64,000 bases of DNA from Seinonella peptonophila (GCF_900129355.1 NZ_FQVL01000009.1:41584-105583), one strand, 5' to 3'. Counted from the first letter of the stretch, positions 46,839 through 56,560 are shown. Notes: generated by a model not told the origin, from the sequence alone. A program made the numbers and translations.

Positions 46839-47423
46839 ATGAGCAAAATGGCATTCCTTCATTCGAAAACGTATATTTTAACAGCCTTTATCTATATAGT
46901 TGGCATTGTGGTAATTGGACTTGTCGGATGGTTTATTTGGAGGATTACCCAACAGGTCGTTGCGCGCCGTAAACAAATAAAACAGGAAAAAGCATATCAA
47001 CAAATGGTTGAAATATCGCTTGCTGAACAGCGAAAGATGATTGAAGATCAAATCCGCATGACTGAGGAATTAGCCGATTTAACAAAGCGGATTGCTTCAA
47101 TGGAAGAAATGATTCATGAAGATGAAGAGAAGCTAACAGAACAAGATTTAAAGTATCAGACGATGGAAAATATTACTAGTGAATCAGAAGAGAATGAGAA
47201 AACAGAACAACAAACTAGTGAATGGAAAGAAAATAAGATCAAACGAAAAGCTACAAATGAGACAGAAGATATAGATACAGAACAAGAAAAATCAAATGAA
47301 GATGAGGAGATAAAACAAACAGAATTTCATAGTATGAAAGAGAATGAGGATAAACCAAGGGAAGAAAACGCTCATAAACAGAGCCAAGAAAGTGATCATG
47401 TTGAAGTTGACGAAGATAAATAG
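46839..47423 (+). CDS. Membrane-anchored acidic coiled-coil protein
   Basis: About 194 residues: one N-terminal membrane helix (TYILTAFIYIVGIVVIGLVGWFIW), a basic stop-transfer (RRKQIKQEK), a predicted coiled coil (about 45-105) and a highly charged glutamate/lysine-rich tail. I do not recognise a family. AAGGATAGAGAGG precedes ATG 46839; the in-frame extension to 46770 has none. It lies between the cytochrome oxidase genes and the YjiH-like gene. Confidence 0.65.
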   Translation: MSKMAFLHSKTYILTAFIYIVGIVVIGLVGWFIWRITQQVVARRKQIKQEKAYQQMVEISLAEQRKMIEDQIRMTEELADLTKRIASMEEMIHEDEEKLTEQDLKYQTMENITSESEENEKTEQQTSEWKENKIKRKATNETEDIDTEQEKSNEDEEIKQTEFHSMKENEDKPREENAHKQSQESDHVEVDEDK

Positions 47424-47471
47424 CCAGTTAATTAAACTGATGGTAATGAAATAGTGAACGAATGGTATATA

Positions 47472-47509
47472 TTGGTATGATGAGCGTATAAAGGTGACTC
47501 ATACCATAA
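47472..47509 (+). promoter_or_regulatory. Hairpin upstream of yjiH-like gene
   Basis: GGTATGA/TCATACC form a 7-bp stem around an 18-base spacer just ahead of the ribosome site of the next gene. It could be an operator or a leader hairpin; there is no T-run. Confidence 0.35.
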
Positions 47510-47558
47510 GGTAGGAGTGTGATGATCAATCGTTTACTTACGTTTTGTTGTACCATCT

Positions 47559-48854
47559 TTGGTCGGATTGTTTTTATTTGTGATTCCTATTTCTATTCAT
47601 GGTGAAACAACGATTTTGGTCGCATTTTTAGCGAAACAGCTACAGATGATGCTCCATGGGATTTTACCGGTTTTGGCTACTTGGATTATTTTCGTTGCTA
47701 CATTCTTCACCTGGATGACTAAGCTGCGGAGACCAGCTTTTATCATGAAACATGGTTTCCTAAAAAGCTTATTTGATGTGAATGGGTTATGGCTAATCGT
47801 GCGAACGATCGGGCTATTGTTTGCAATATTAATAATCTTCCAGTATGGTCCTGAGCTCTTCTGGTCTGAGCAAACAGGTGGACTCTTGCTGAGAAATTTA
47901 ATACCTGTCTTGGTTACAGTATTTATTTTTGCTGGATTATTTATGCCTCTTTTAATGGACTTTGGGTTACTCGAACTAACGGGTGCGCTACTTTTACGAT
48001 GGATGCGACCCGTTTTTACACTTCCAGGTCGTTGTGCAATTGATTGCATCGCTTCTTGGTTAGGTGACGGAACGGTAGGAATTGCGATTACAAATAAACA
48101 GTATCGCGAGGGAATCTACACAAAACGTGAATCCGCAGTGATCGGCACCGCTTTTTCAGTCGTTTCGATTACATTTACGATTGTTGTTTATGAACAGATG
48201 AACTTAGAAAAGGGCTTTGGACTTTACTATTTAACGATTGTTTTCGCTGGGATTGTAGCAGCGATTATTTTACCCCGAATCCCCCCTCTTTCAAGAAAAG
48301 AAGATACATTTTATGATGGATCAAAGAATCGATTGCTTGAACAAGCACCAAAGGGAACCACACTATGGAGCTGGGGCATAAAGCAGGCATTAAAACGAGC
48401 AGAATTAACGGAATTATCATTCATTTGGAAAAATGGATTGAAAAATATAGTCGATCTTTGGTTTGGTGTATTGCCTGTTGTGATGGCATTTGGGACAACA
48501 GCAGTAATTTTGGCAGAGTATACTTCTTTTTTCAAATGGATTAGCCTTCCTTTTGTTCCCATTCTGATATTTTTTCATATTCCAGAGGCGACCATCGCAG
48601 CACAGACAATGGTGGTTGGTTTTGCCGATATGTTTTTACCAGCGGTGATTGCCAGTGGTTCAATTAAGAGTGAATTTACACGGTTTATTATTGCTTGTCT
48701 TTCAGTTACACAGCTTATTTACATGTCTGAAGTAGGTGGACTTCTTTTAGGATCAAGTATTCCGATCGCGTTTGTTGAACTTGTAATCATTTTCTTACAA
48801 AGGACGATGATTACATTGCCGATTATTACGATCATTGCTTACCTTTTTTTCTAG
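47559..48854 (+). CDS. YjiH-family membrane protein (nucleoside-recognition/Gate domain)
   Basis: At least 431 residues with about ten helices and two Gate-type repeats (FMPLLMDFGLLELTGALLLRWMRPVF and the related C-terminal VPILIFFHIPEATIAAQTMVVGFADMFLPAV), as in YjiH-family permeases of unknown substrate. The 5' end is odd. The ribosome site AGGAG (47513-47517) serves ATG 47522, which is in another frame and stops after 27 codons, while the protein frame continues upstream as SIVYLRFVVPSLVGLF with no start codon before TTG 47559. Removing one base after ATG 47522 would give a normal family N-terminus. Confidence 0.75.
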   Translation: MVGLFLFVIPISIHGETTILVAFLAKQLQMMLHGILPVLATWIIFVATFFTWMTKLRRPAFIMKHGFLKSLFDVNGLWLIVRTIGLLFAILIIFQYGPELFWSEQTGGLLLRNLIPVLVTVFIFAGLFMPLLMDFGLLELTGALLLRWMRPVFTLPGRCAIDCIASWLGDGTVGIAITNKQYREGIYTKRESAVIGTAFSVVSITFTIVVYEQMNLEKGFGLYYLTIVFAGIVAAIILPRIPPLSRKEDTFYDGSKNRLLEQAPKGTTLWSWGIKQALKRAELTELSFIWKNGLKNIVDLWFGVLPVVMAFGTTAVILAEYTSFFKWISLPFVPILIFFHIPEATIAAQTMVVGFADMFLPAVIASGSIKSEFTRFIIACLSVTQLIYMSEVGGLLLGSSIPIAFVELVIIFLQRTMITLPIITIIAYLFF

Positions 48855-49012
48855 ACTTTTATCAGTCGTGTATATGGATCGCTGTCCCCGAACAGAATAA
48901 CTTTATCAATCATTGAATCAATACATAGGCAAATTGGTCATTAGTCATTGTCTTTCTTCTAAATTATACGATTAAGATGAAAGGGATAACCCTTCTTCTA
49001 TCAAGTTGATCA

Positions 49013-49050
49013 ATGATCATTTGTAAATGACTGCAAATGATCTATTTTTA
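49013..49050 (+). terminator. Terminator or attenuator upstream of ald
   Basis: Stem GATCATTTG/CAAATGATC with a ten-base loop followed by TATTTTTA, between the yjiH-like gene and ald. Confidence 0.5.
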
Positions 49051-49113
49051 CATAATGATATAAATATTTTTATTTAGTATAATTTTATTGTAAGCATAAA
49101 GGAGGGTGACAAG

Positions 49114-50229
49114 ATGATAATTGGTGTGCCAAAAGAAATTAAAAATAATGAGAATCGAGTTAGTTTAACCCCTGCCAGTCTATTTACTTATGTTGAACAT
49201 GGGCATCAAATTTGGGTGGAGTCAGGAGCCGGGGTAGGTAGTGGCTTTTCTGATGAGGATTATCGATTGGCAGGAGCTCAAATTGTACAGACTGCCGAAG
49301 AAGCGTGGTCAGCTGAGATGGTGATCAAAGTAAAAGAACCACTTTCAGAGGAGTATCGCTTCTTCCGAGAAGACTTGATTTTGTACACCTATCTTCATCT
49401 TGCAGCTGAAAAAAAACTAACAGAAGCGTTGGTTCGAAATGGTGTAACAGCGATTGGTTATGAAACGATTCAATCAGAGCAAGGTGCACTGCCATTACTT
49501 ACCCCGATGAGCGAAGTAGCGGGTCGTATGTCGATCCAATTAGGAGCGCAATTTTTAGAGAAGCCTAAAGGTGGAAAAGGGGTATTACTAGGTGGTGTGC
49601 CTGGTGTAGCGCCTGGGAAAGTTGTGATTGTAGGCGGAGGCATTGTAGGAACAAATGCTGCGAAAATGGCTGTTGGGCTAGGAGCACATGTAACAATTTT
49701 AGATATTAATACTGAGCGACTTCGTCAATTAGATGACCTATTTCAAGGACGCGTTACAACTCTGAAATCGGAACCGTATCATTTGGCAAATGCTGTAGAA
49801 CAAGCTGATTTATTGATTGGTGCTGTGTTGATTCCTGGTGCAAAAGCACCCAAATTGGTTAGTGAAGAAATGGTAAAGTCTATGCAGCCAGGTTCTGTCA
49901 TTATAGATGTCGCAGTAGATCAAGGGGGCTCAATCGAAACAATTGATCGTATTACCACACATAGTGACCCTACTTATCTCAAATATGGTGTTTTACATTA
50001 TGCGGTTGCCAATATGCCTGGTGCAGTGCCGCATACATCTACCATGGCTCTAACAAATGTAACGACCCCTTTTGGTATACAGGTTGCAGATCAAGGAGTA
50101 ATTCAAGCATCAACCGGAAATTTTGCATTATCAAAAGGGATTAATGTGATGAGAGGTGCTGTTACGCATGCAGCAGTTGCTAAGGCACATGGATTTTCAT
50201 ATGTATCATTAGAAGAATTGCTTGATTGA
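49114..50229 (+). CDS. ald: Alanine dehydrogenase
   Basis: NAD-dependent oxidative deamination of L-alanine to pyruvate, important in sporulating Bacilli. The 371-residue length is exact for the family. [20 protein letters not shown] at the start, the catalytic histidine in [16 protein letters not shown] motif [17 protein letters not shown] and [12 protein letters not shown] plus [16 protein letters not shown] are all diagnostic. GGAGGG lies about eight bases before the ATG. Confidence 0.97.
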   Translation: MIIGVPKEIKNNENRVSLTPASLFTYVEHGHQIWVESGAGVGSGFSDEDYRLAGAQIVQTAEEAWSAEMVIKVKEPLSEEYRFFREDLILYTYLHLAAEKKLTEALVRNGVTAIGYETIQSEQGALPLLTPMSEVAGRMSIQLGAQFLEKPKGGKGVLLGGVPGVAPGKVVIVGGGIVGTNAAKMAVGLGAHVTILDINTERLRQLDDLFQGRVTTLKSEPYHLANAVEQADLLIGAVLIPGAKAPKLVSEEMVKSMQPGSVIIDVAVDQGGSIETIDRITTHSDPTYLKYGVLHYAVANMPGAVPHTSTMALTNVTTPFGIQVADQGVIQASTGNFALSKGINVMRGAVTHAAVAKAHGFSYVSLEELLD

Positions 50230-50303
50230 GTCCGAATTCATGAAATTTTGGTTCAAATATAAGTATTGTGTATCATAATGATCAAAAGAGACGAGACCAA
50301 TCT

Positions 50304-50541
50304 TTGAAACAATGGCCTCCAATTGCGCGAGATACCTTATCGATAGATGATGAGGAGTTTCAAATGGATCAATTTCAGAGGTAAAGTTGTCCGTTTTCTA
50401 TTGCTTACAGAGGGAGTCTGGAGTGATGAGATTCGGAGTGAGACTGGACAGGCGGTTTGGATTCCTGGCACAGTTCACGATAATCTAGCGCTTCATTTGT
50501 TGAATGAACATCAAGCGCAACAGTCATTCAAGGAAAACTAA
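50304..50541 (+). pseudogene. Small hypothetical gene, possibly frameshifted
   Basis: A 26-codon frame from TTG 50304 (MKQWPPIARDTLSIDDEEF) stops at TAA 50382. The next frame, open from 50347 to 50541, continues with RGKVVRFLLLTEGVWSDEIR and AVWIPGTVHDNLALHLLNEH, which looks like coding sequence. One extra base near 50380 would join both into a roughly 78-residue protein. Alternatively only 50347-50541 is a gene, but it has no proper ribosome site. No family recognised. Confidence 0.35.
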
Positions 50542-50578
50542 CCTGATGTCAAAAAAGAGCAAACTCAGAGTAAAGTAA

Positions 50579-50602
50579 ATCCCATTCCAGTTAGGAATGG
50601 GA
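50579..50602 (-). terminator. Hairpin after glbO on the reverse strand
   Basis: Stem CCCATTCC/GGAATGGG with a five-base loop lies about 50 bases after the haemoglobin stop codon, followed on the reverse strand by ATTTACTTT. Confidence 0.5.
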
Positions 50603-50654
50603 CTATGAAAAATATATCAGAATATTCTGTTTTATGGAAACGGCTGATGAAGGA

Positions 50655-51029
50655 CTATTCATCAGATTGATTTACCATATGAAAGGCAGTCATTTCGAGT
50701 CGGCTCCAGATTTGATTGCGTACCATACCAGTAATACCTACTTCATCTAATGCTTCATGCATGCAGAGTAACCAAGCTTCCGCATGCTTTTTTGTAATAG
50801 GGAAAGGAAGATGCCGAGCCCGAAGCATTGGTTGCCCCCGTTTCTGAGTGTATAAGGGTTCACCTCCTAGAAATTGTGTTAAAAAAAGATACTGCCTTTC
50901 CATTACTGGTTGGATATCTTCTGGGAAAAGTGGTGCTAGTAAAGGGTGTTGTTGAACCTTTGCATAAAACTTTTCCACAATTGCTCTGACGGTTTTTTCA
51001 CCGCCAATCTGTTCATATGGTGATAGCAT
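50655..51029 (-). CDS. Truncated haemoglobin, group II
   Basis: A 124-residue globin of the GlbO/YjbI type. Family features are PYEQIGGEKTVRAIVEKFYAKV (B helix with tyrosine), LFLTQFLGGEPLYTQKRGQPMLRARHLPFPI with the proximal histidine in RARHLPF, and WLLCMHEALDEVG. Such proteins bind oxygen or help peroxide/NO chemistry. It lies 34 bases after gsaB on the same strand, an apparent two-gene operon linking a haem-pathway enzyme to a haem protein. Confidence 0.92.
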   Translation of the reverse strand: MLSPYEQIGGEKTVRAIVEKFYAKVQQHPLLAPLFPEDIQPVMERQYLFLTQFLGGEPLYTQKRGQPMLRARHLPFPITKKHAEAWLLCMHEALDEVGITGMVRNQIWSRLEMTAFHMVNQSDE

Positions 51030-51063
51030 AAAAACCTCCTAGTTAAAATTAATATTTCATTGT

Positions 51064-52356
51064 TTATTTCTTCATTTGTTTAAAAGACTTTTCTATCGCT
51101 AGAATGGTCATTTCGATTTCTTGTTCAGTATGCGCTGTTGTCAGAAACCATGCTTCATATTTTGATGGTGCAATGTAGACTCCTTCTTGTAATAGGAGTT
51201 GAAAAAATTGAGCAAATTGCTGGTCATCACTTTTTTTAGCAGTTTCATAATCAGTCACTTCTTGCTCTGTAAAGTAAACGGTAAAGGCACCACCATATTG
51301 GTTAACTTGTAAAGGGATGTCAAATTTTCTGCCTAAGTTTAGTATTTGGTCATGTAAAGTAGTACCCATTTGCTCTAAACGCTGATACGTGCCTGGCTGG
51401 GCGAGTGTTGATAGACAAGCGGAGCCGGCTGCTAATGAAAGGGGATTCCCTGCCATTGTTCCTGCTTGATACATGGGACCCTCTGGAGAAACATGCTCCA
51501 TGATTTCTTTTTTGCCTCCATAAGCCCCAATCGGTAAACCGCCACCGATAATTTTGCCCAAAGCAGTGAGATCAGGCTCTACATCAAAGAGCGTTTGCAC
51601 CCCACCATAGTGAAACCGAAAAGCTGTAATCACTTCATCATAAATGACCAAAGCTCCATGGGCATGTGCAAGACGATTGATCGATTCAAGAAAGCCAGAA
51701 GCTGGTGGTACAATGCCAAAATTTCCAACTAAAGGCTCAACCAGTACGGCAGCAATTTGATCTCCCCATTTTTGCAATGCTTCTTCCAGTAGCTGTGGTT
51801 GATTATACGGGATTGTAATCACTTCTTGAGCGATGCTTTGTGGAATTCCAGCGCTATCTGGTGTTCCCAGCGTAGAAGGGCCGGAGCCTGCAGCGACTAA
51901 CACAAGATCAGCATGCCCATGATAGCATCCAGCGAATTTAATAATTTTATCACGACCTGTAAAGGCTCTGGCGAGTCGAATGGTGCTCATTACTGCTTCT
52001 GTACCGCTATTAACAAAACGGAGTTGTTGCATAGAAGGAATCGCTTGGCGGATCTGCTCAGCGAATAGAATTTCAAGTTCATGAGGTGTACCATAGAGAA
52101 TTCCGTTAGTACTACTTGAAAAAATTGCGGCTGTGATTTGTGGATGAGCATGACCAAGGATAATAGGACCAAATGCAGCCAGATAATCGATATAACGGTT
52201 CCCATCAACATCCCAAAAGTATGCCCCTTGCGCCTTTTTCATATAAATGGGTGACTCTCCACCTACAGCTCGAAAAGATCGAGAAGGACTATTTACTCCC
52301 CCAACGATCACCTCCTGTGCTCTTTTATGTAATTGATGTGATTTTTCTATATGCAC
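51064..52356 (-). CDS. gsaB: Glutamate-1-semialdehyde 2,1-aminomutase (GsaB/HemL-like)
   Basis: PLP enzyme making 5-aminolevulinate for haem. The 430-residue class III aminotransferase shows [34 protein letters not shown], the PLP-binding aspartate in [13 protein letters not shown] and the Schiff-base lysine in [16 protein letters not shown]. The start is GTG 52356 (MHIEKSHQ) after GGAGGGGG. The context (YgaD-like exporter before, bcp and perR after) matches Bacillus subtilis gsaB rather than hemL of the hemAXCDBL operon, so I use gsaB. Downstream is the truncated haemoglobin gene. Confidence 0.92.
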   Translation of the reverse strand: MHIEKSHQLHKRAQEVIVGGVNSPSRSFRAVGGESPIYMKKAQGAYFWDVDGNRYIDYLAAFGPIILGHAHPQITAAIFSSSTNGILYGTPHELEILFAEQIRQAIPSMQQLRFVNSGTEAVMSTIRLARAFTGRDKIIKFAGCYHGHADLVLVAAGSGPSTLGTPDSAGIPQSIAQEVITIPYNQPQLLEEALQKWGDQIAAVLVEPLVGNFGIVPPASGFLESINRLAHAHGALVIYDEVITAFRFHYGGVQTLFDVEPDLTALGKIIGGGLPIGAYGGKKEIMEHVSPEGPMYQAGTMAGNPLSLAAGSACLSTLAQPGTYQRLEQMGTTLHDQILNLGRKFDIPLQVNQYGGAFTVYFTEQEVTDYETAKKSDDQQFAQFFQLLLQEGVYIAPSKYEAWFLTTAHTEQEIEMTILAIEKSFKQMKK

Positions 52357-52508
52357 GATAAACCCCCTCCAAGTTTTTTAACCAGTATAACAATAATTGT
52401 AGATTGGAGTTAGCTGAAAAATTATGATATTCTAAGGCTGTTACCCTCTAAAAGCATTTTTATCTGAAATAGAAAAGGGTACTGAGGAAAAAATGGGGGC
52501 GAGAAGCA

Positions 52509-55412
52509 TTGTCATTGTTCACAATTGGTAAACGTTATACAGGAGAATATTTAGTTGAGAATGTAGTTACTTTTTTTGGGGGTGAACTGGCTGTTTCAAC
52601 TGCGTTTGATCAGTATTATTATTTGCAGTCTGTGCCGCTAGAAAGAAGAGTGACTACACTTGAGTTTGACCGAGTTCGACAACTTTATGATCATTTGGAT
52701 CATCCTCTCCTGATCAACTTTACCGATCTTTTTATGGAGCCAGATGCATTGGTCTTCGTCTACCCTTATCAGCCCTTACAACCGTTGCCTCAAGTGATGG
52801 CTCAATCTGCAGTAGAAGAGGCTCAAATTGTTCATTGGATGAAAGCATTACTTGATCTGGAAATATACTTACGCTCACAGTCGATTCCAATGTTTTACAT
52901 TAAAGACTTACATAATATTGGATTGAACGAAGATGGTGATTTAAAGGTTCTTTGTAGCGGTGTTGATCAGGTCACCCCATATCCACTCGATTTAAATTGG
53001 GGTTCCTTTTTCTATGGAGTTGCATCAGGAGAATATATTGAAACTGCTATGGATCGATTACCACGTAAACACTCATTACCGAGGCCAATTGCTAGAATCG
53101 TTTATAAAGCTTTCAAAGCCAAATCGATTCAGGCGATCCAAAGACCTATTGATCAGTATTTACAAAAAAGTAGTGGAATGGGACTTTTGAGTAATCTTTT
53201 TGGTGGAAATAAAAAACAGCAATCAGCTCAAATAGAGCATAAACCAAAGCCGAATTTTCCCACATTAGACTCAACACAGCAACCATCGCAAAACTTTAGC
53301 CAACCCACCATGAATCAACAGTTCACGCCTGATATAGCGCAACCTTCCACGAACCAGCAATATACACCAGAACTAATGCAGCAACCAATGAATCAACAAT
53401 ATATGCCAGAAGCGACGCAGCAACCAATGAATCAACAATATATGCCAGAAGCGACGCAGCAACCAATAAATCAGCAATATATGCCAGAAGCGACGCAGCA
53501 ACCAATGAATCAGCAATATACGCCAGAAGCGACGCAGCAACCAATAAATCAACAATATACGCCAGAAGCGACGCAGCAGTCCAATAATCAGCAGTTTACA
53601 CAAGCTTCCAACCAGCAATATTCTCCAGAGATGACACAGCAGCCAACTAACGAATCACCCGTGAAGCCTGATCTCTTACTTGAGGAGCCAACTATCAAGC
53701 AGGAGAAAAGTTTTGATCCATTTGACTATTTTCCTAATGCGAATCCGCCAGTTGAGGCTGATGAAAAAGAAATAGAACCAATCTCAGCAAATCAAGAGAC
53801 GTATCCTGTTTTAGAGCAAACACAGACACCTGCTTTTCCAATTGAAGAGCAGCAACAAACTTCGGCAACAATTGAAGATCAATATGTTGGAACATCTCCG
53901 CAGACTGAAGAAGATTGGATGAGAGAATTAAATGTGAGCCCAGAAGAGCTTGAACAGTTGTTGCAGGAGCAACAACGCCAATCATCTTCTACTGAGGTTG
54001 ATCAGGAATGGCAACAGCTACAACAACAAACAGAAAATATGGATGACGATATTGATAATTTAGAAGAAGGGCAGTTAGTCGATTGGTCCAATGCATTTGA
54101 TCCAAACCAAGTAACAAATGAAGCAGAAATTCAACCAACGAATCAATCTACAGACCCTACATTTGAGCAAATCAATCAATCATTTGAAGAGATTGAACGT
54201 CAATTAAAACAAGAACAGCAGAGCAATCTTCAACAAGAAGTTGAGTTTACTGCTCCAACTGATGATCAACCTGATCAAATCGATGATTTGAAACTCGATA
54301 ATCTTGATGAGTTGTTTAGCCAATTTGAAAGTATCCAAAAAGATTTGCAGTCGCAGCAAAGCCCTGATATGCCAGATATTCCTGAAGTGATAGAGCAATT
54401 AAGTAGAGAACCGAAACCTGAGAAGCGGGAACGACATGACCCACTGCATAACCAAGTAACAGAGCCCATCGCTGATCCTCAAGTAATGCCAAGAACGGAT
54501 AAGCAAGTAAGTGAAGCATCAACAACAGTTACAAAATCAGAACAGAAAAAGTCGAACCAATCGAGCCAGTCTGCTCAAGCAACGACAGAGACCGCAGATG
54601 ATCCGTTAGAGATAATTCGAATTGAATTTGAAAAGAAACAGCAGGAGTTGCTAGAAGAGCAATGGAAAAAATTCGAAGAGCGCAAACAACAGTTGATTGT
54701 ACAAGCAGAGCAGGAATTGCAAAAGCGACAAGAGCAGCTACGTGAAAAAATTGAAATGCAAGAGAAAGAAGTTTTTACAAAGTTAGAACAAGAGTTGGCA
54801 AAACAAGAGGAAGAACAGCGTCGCTTGCTTGAAGAAGAGCAGAAACGAATCGAAGAAGAGATGCGCGAAAGGGAGCGGATCGAAAAGCAGAGGATGAAGT
54901 TTGCTGCGTTAAGACAGCAACATGATTTAGAAGAAAAAACAGGATTGCAAGAGATTCAGGCACATTACTTAGAAAAAGAACAAGAAGCCATCGCTCGTTT
55001 GCGGCAAGAGCAAGCTGAATGGGAAAAACGGGAACAAGAACGATTAGAGAGAGAAAGATTGATCTTTAACCAAAGAGAGCAACGGATGGTAGAAGAGATA
55101 CAACAGGAGCTACAACATGAAGAGGAAGTTTTTCGCCAACAGAAACGTGAAGAATGGGCGAAGCTAATGGAAGAGCGGGAGTTAGCAGGACTTGAAATTG
55201 ATGTAACACAACCAGAGAACACGGAGCAATCAGAGTCTCCAACTCCAAAAAAACGTAAGAGAAAGAGGAAAAGAAGAAGGTCATCTGCTAAAAAATCAAC
55301 ACAAACCAACTCAGAAGAGACTTCAGAGTCAACAGAAGGTCAACAATCACATTCAAAAGCAGAGGATACAGCAGCTAAGCCCGAGCAAAAACAGAATACC
55401 AATCCAGAGTAA
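52509..55412 (+). CDS. Large protein: kinase-like N-domain, 13-residue repeats, coiled coil
   Basis: 967 residues in four parts. Residues 1-225 look like a degenerate protein-kinase fold (MFYIKDLHNIGLNEDGDLKVL in place of HRD and DFG), so probably not catalytic; this is my inference. Residues about 266-360 hold seven or so 13-residue repeats (QPMNQQYMPEATQ type). A glutamine/glutamate-rich region follows to about 690. Residues about 700-895 form a long charged coiled coil, then a basic patch (KKRKRKRKRRR) and a polar tail. The start is TTG after GGGGGCGAGAAG. It precedes spo0M by 44 bases. Cytosolic; perhaps a scaffold. No named family recognised. Confidence 0.75.
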   Translation: MSLFTIGKRYTGEYLVENVVTFFGGELAVSTAFDQYYYLQSVPLERRVTTLEFDRVRQLYDHLDHPLLINFTDLFMEPDALVFVYPYQPLQPLPQVMAQSAVEEAQIVHWMKALLDLEIYLRSQSIPMFYIKDLHNIGLNEDGDLKVLCSGVDQVTPYPLDLNWGSFFYGVASGEYIETAMDRLPRKHSLPRPIARIVYKAFKAKSIQAIQRPIDQYLQKSSGMGLLSNLFGGNKKQQSAQIEHKPKPNFPTLDSTQQPSQNFSQPTMNQQFTPDIAQPSTNQQYTPELMQQPMNQQYMPEATQQPMNQQYMPEATQQPINQQYMPEATQQPMNQQYTPEATQQPINQQYTPEATQQSNNQQFTQASNQQYSPEMTQQPTNESPVKPDLLLEEPTIKQEKSFDPFDYFPNANPPVEADEKEIEPISANQETYPVLEQTQTPAFPIEEQQQTSATIEDQYVGTSPQTEEDWMRELNVSPEELEQLLQEQQRQSSSTEVDQEWQQLQQQTENMDDDIDNLEEGQLVDWSNAFDPNQVTNEAEIQPTNQSTDPTFEQINQSFEEIERQLKQEQQSNLQQEVEFTAPTDDQPDQIDDLKLDNLDELFSQFESIQKDLQSQQSPDMPDIPEVIEQLSREPKPEKRERHDPLHNQVTEPIADPQVMPRTDKQVSEASTTVTKSEQKKSNQSSQSAQATTETADDPLEIIRIEFEKKQQELLEEQWKKFEERKQQLIVQAEQELQKRQEQLREKIEMQEKEVFTKLEQELAKQEEEQRRLLEEEQKRIEEEMRERERIEKQRMKFAALRQQHDLEEKTGLQEIQAHYLEKEQEAIARLRQEQAEWEKREQERLERERLIFNQREQRMVEEIQQELQHEEEVFRQQKREEWAKLMEERELAGLEIDVTQPENTEQSESPTPKKRKRKRKRRRSSAKKSTQTNSEETSESTEGQQSHSKAEDTAAKPEQKQNTNPE
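53305..53585 (+). repeat. 39-bp coding tandem repeat
   Basis: About seven head-to-tail 39-base units encode 13-residue repeats of consensus QPxNQQYxPEATQ. The central units are almost identical at DNA level, differing mainly at ATG/ATA and ATG/ACG codons, so copy number is likely to vary between strains. It is not a CRISPR: there are no spacers and the frame is kept. Confidence 0.85.
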
Positions 55413-55456
55413 CTAAACTTCACAGCGATGATTCAACATCTGAGGAGGGACATATC

Positions 55457-56155
55457 ATGATTGGACGTATGTTAGCAAGTCTTGGAATCGGTTCAGCTAA
55501 AGTTGATACTCGTTTGGAGAGATCGACATATCGCCAAGGAGATTGGGTAAAAGGTGAAATATATGTTGAAGGTGGAAAAGCATCGCAAAAGATTGATTCG
55601 ATTTATCTCTATTTAATCTTACAACCTTTATTTGATGATCAACAAGAAGAGCATATTTTGGATGAATTTTTGTTAACAGAATCTTTTACGGTTGCAGCAA
55701 AAGAACAGAAAAGCATTCCATTTGAATTTCAACTACCTGTCGATACACCTGTTACCTCTGGTGGTGCTTCGGTTTATTTAAAAACAGGGTTAGATGTAAA
55801 AAGAGCAATTGATCCTGATGATCATGATGGAATCGATGTGCAGATGCATCCATTTGTCGAAAAGGTAATCAATCAGATGAAACAGTTTCAATTTCATTTA
55901 GTAGACGTTTATTTTGATCAAGAAGCTTATCATGATACTCTTCCTTTTGCTCAACGTTTTCGTCTTCAATCTTCAGATCGTGGGGAGCAACTCGCTTTTG
56001 GATTTCAATTGCAGGGAAATGAGTTGCATGTAATAATCAGTAAACCGAATTCACATGTAAACTTTGCGAAATTTACACTCACTGCTGAAGAGTATAATCA
56101 GCCAGAAATGTTAACAAAACGCCTGCATGAACAATTAAATCATTTTCATAAATAA
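55457..56155 (+). CDS. spo0M: Sporulation-control protein Spo0M
   Basis: A 232-residue arrestin-like protein of the Spo0M/SpoOM family, which affects entry into sporulation in Bacillus. It shows the N-terminal MIGRMLASLGIGSAKVDTRLE, GDWVKGEIYVEGG and the C-terminal acidic FDQEAYHD region; length fits. GAGGAGGG lies before the ATG. It follows the large coiled-coil protein gene by 44 bases and is probably cotranscribed with it. Confidence 0.9.
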   Translation: MIGRMLASLGIGSAKVDTRLERSTYRQGDWVKGEIYVEGGKASQKIDSIYLYLILQPLFDDQQEEHILDEFLLTESFTVAAKEQKSIPFEFQLPVDTPVTSGGASVYLKTGLDVKRAIDPDDHDGIDVQMHPFVEKVINQMKQFQFHLVDVYFDQEAYHDTLPFAQRFRLQSSDRGEQLAFGFQLQGNELHVIISKPNSHVNFAKFTLTAEEYNQPEMLTKRLHEQLNHFHK

Positions 56156-56178
56156 GCCTAATTTTATATGGGGTAAAG

Positions 56179-56207
56179 TGAACTCACGGGAGACCGTGAG
56201 TTTTATT
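56179..56207. terminator. Bidirectional terminator between spo0M and crcB
   Basis: Stem AACTCACGG/CCGTGAGTT with a GAGA loop and TTTATTT on the + strand. It lies between convergent genes and may serve both. Confidence 0.75.
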
Positions 56208-56560
56208 TATGTACTCATTCGAGCTAGCCCGTACCCAATTGCCCAAGAGACCATCCCGCCAAAAATGCTAGCAAAAAGATAAAAGATAGCTCTTTTCAAA
56301 TCCTTTTTCTCTAAAAGATTGATAATCTCTACACTAAATGTTGAGAAGGTCGTATAGCCTCCTAAAAAACCTGTTGTAAAAGGGTGTGCAGGAGGTGTTT
56401 GGAATCCGATCCAGCCAAGCCAAAAGCCAAAAAGGAAGCAACCGCTTAAATTAATCAATAAAGTAGTCGTCGGAAATTGTTTAAAGGGATAACGTTTTGA
56501 CAGCAGATATCGACTGATCGCTCCAAGTGAGCCACTTATGCTAATAAAAAGAAGACTCAT
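56207..56560 (-). CDS. crcB: Fluoride exporter CrcB, second of a tandem pair
   Basis: A 117-residue Fluc-type membrane protein with four helices. Family motifs are GSLGAISRYLLS, TLLINLSGCFLFGF (the central asparagine) and GFLGGYTTFSTFSVE. The start at 56560 (MSLLFIS) overlaps the upstream crcB stop by four bases (ATGA). Tandem crcB genes form heterodimeric fluoride channels in many Bacilli. Confidence 0.92.
   Translation of the reverse strand: MSLLFISISGSLGAISRYLLSKRYPFKQFPTTTLLINLSGCFLFGFWLGWIGFQTPPAHPFTTGFLGGYTTFSTFSVEIINLLEKKDLKRAIFYLFASIFGGMVSWAIGYGLARMST

Noticed and set aside
53305..53585. CRISPR-like array
   Set aside because: Units are contiguous 39-mers in frame within a long gene; there are no spacers and no cas genes.
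53323..53618. Reverse-strand hydrophobic repeat proteins
   Set aside because: They are antisense shadows of the in-frame 39-bp repeat, with no ribosome sites.
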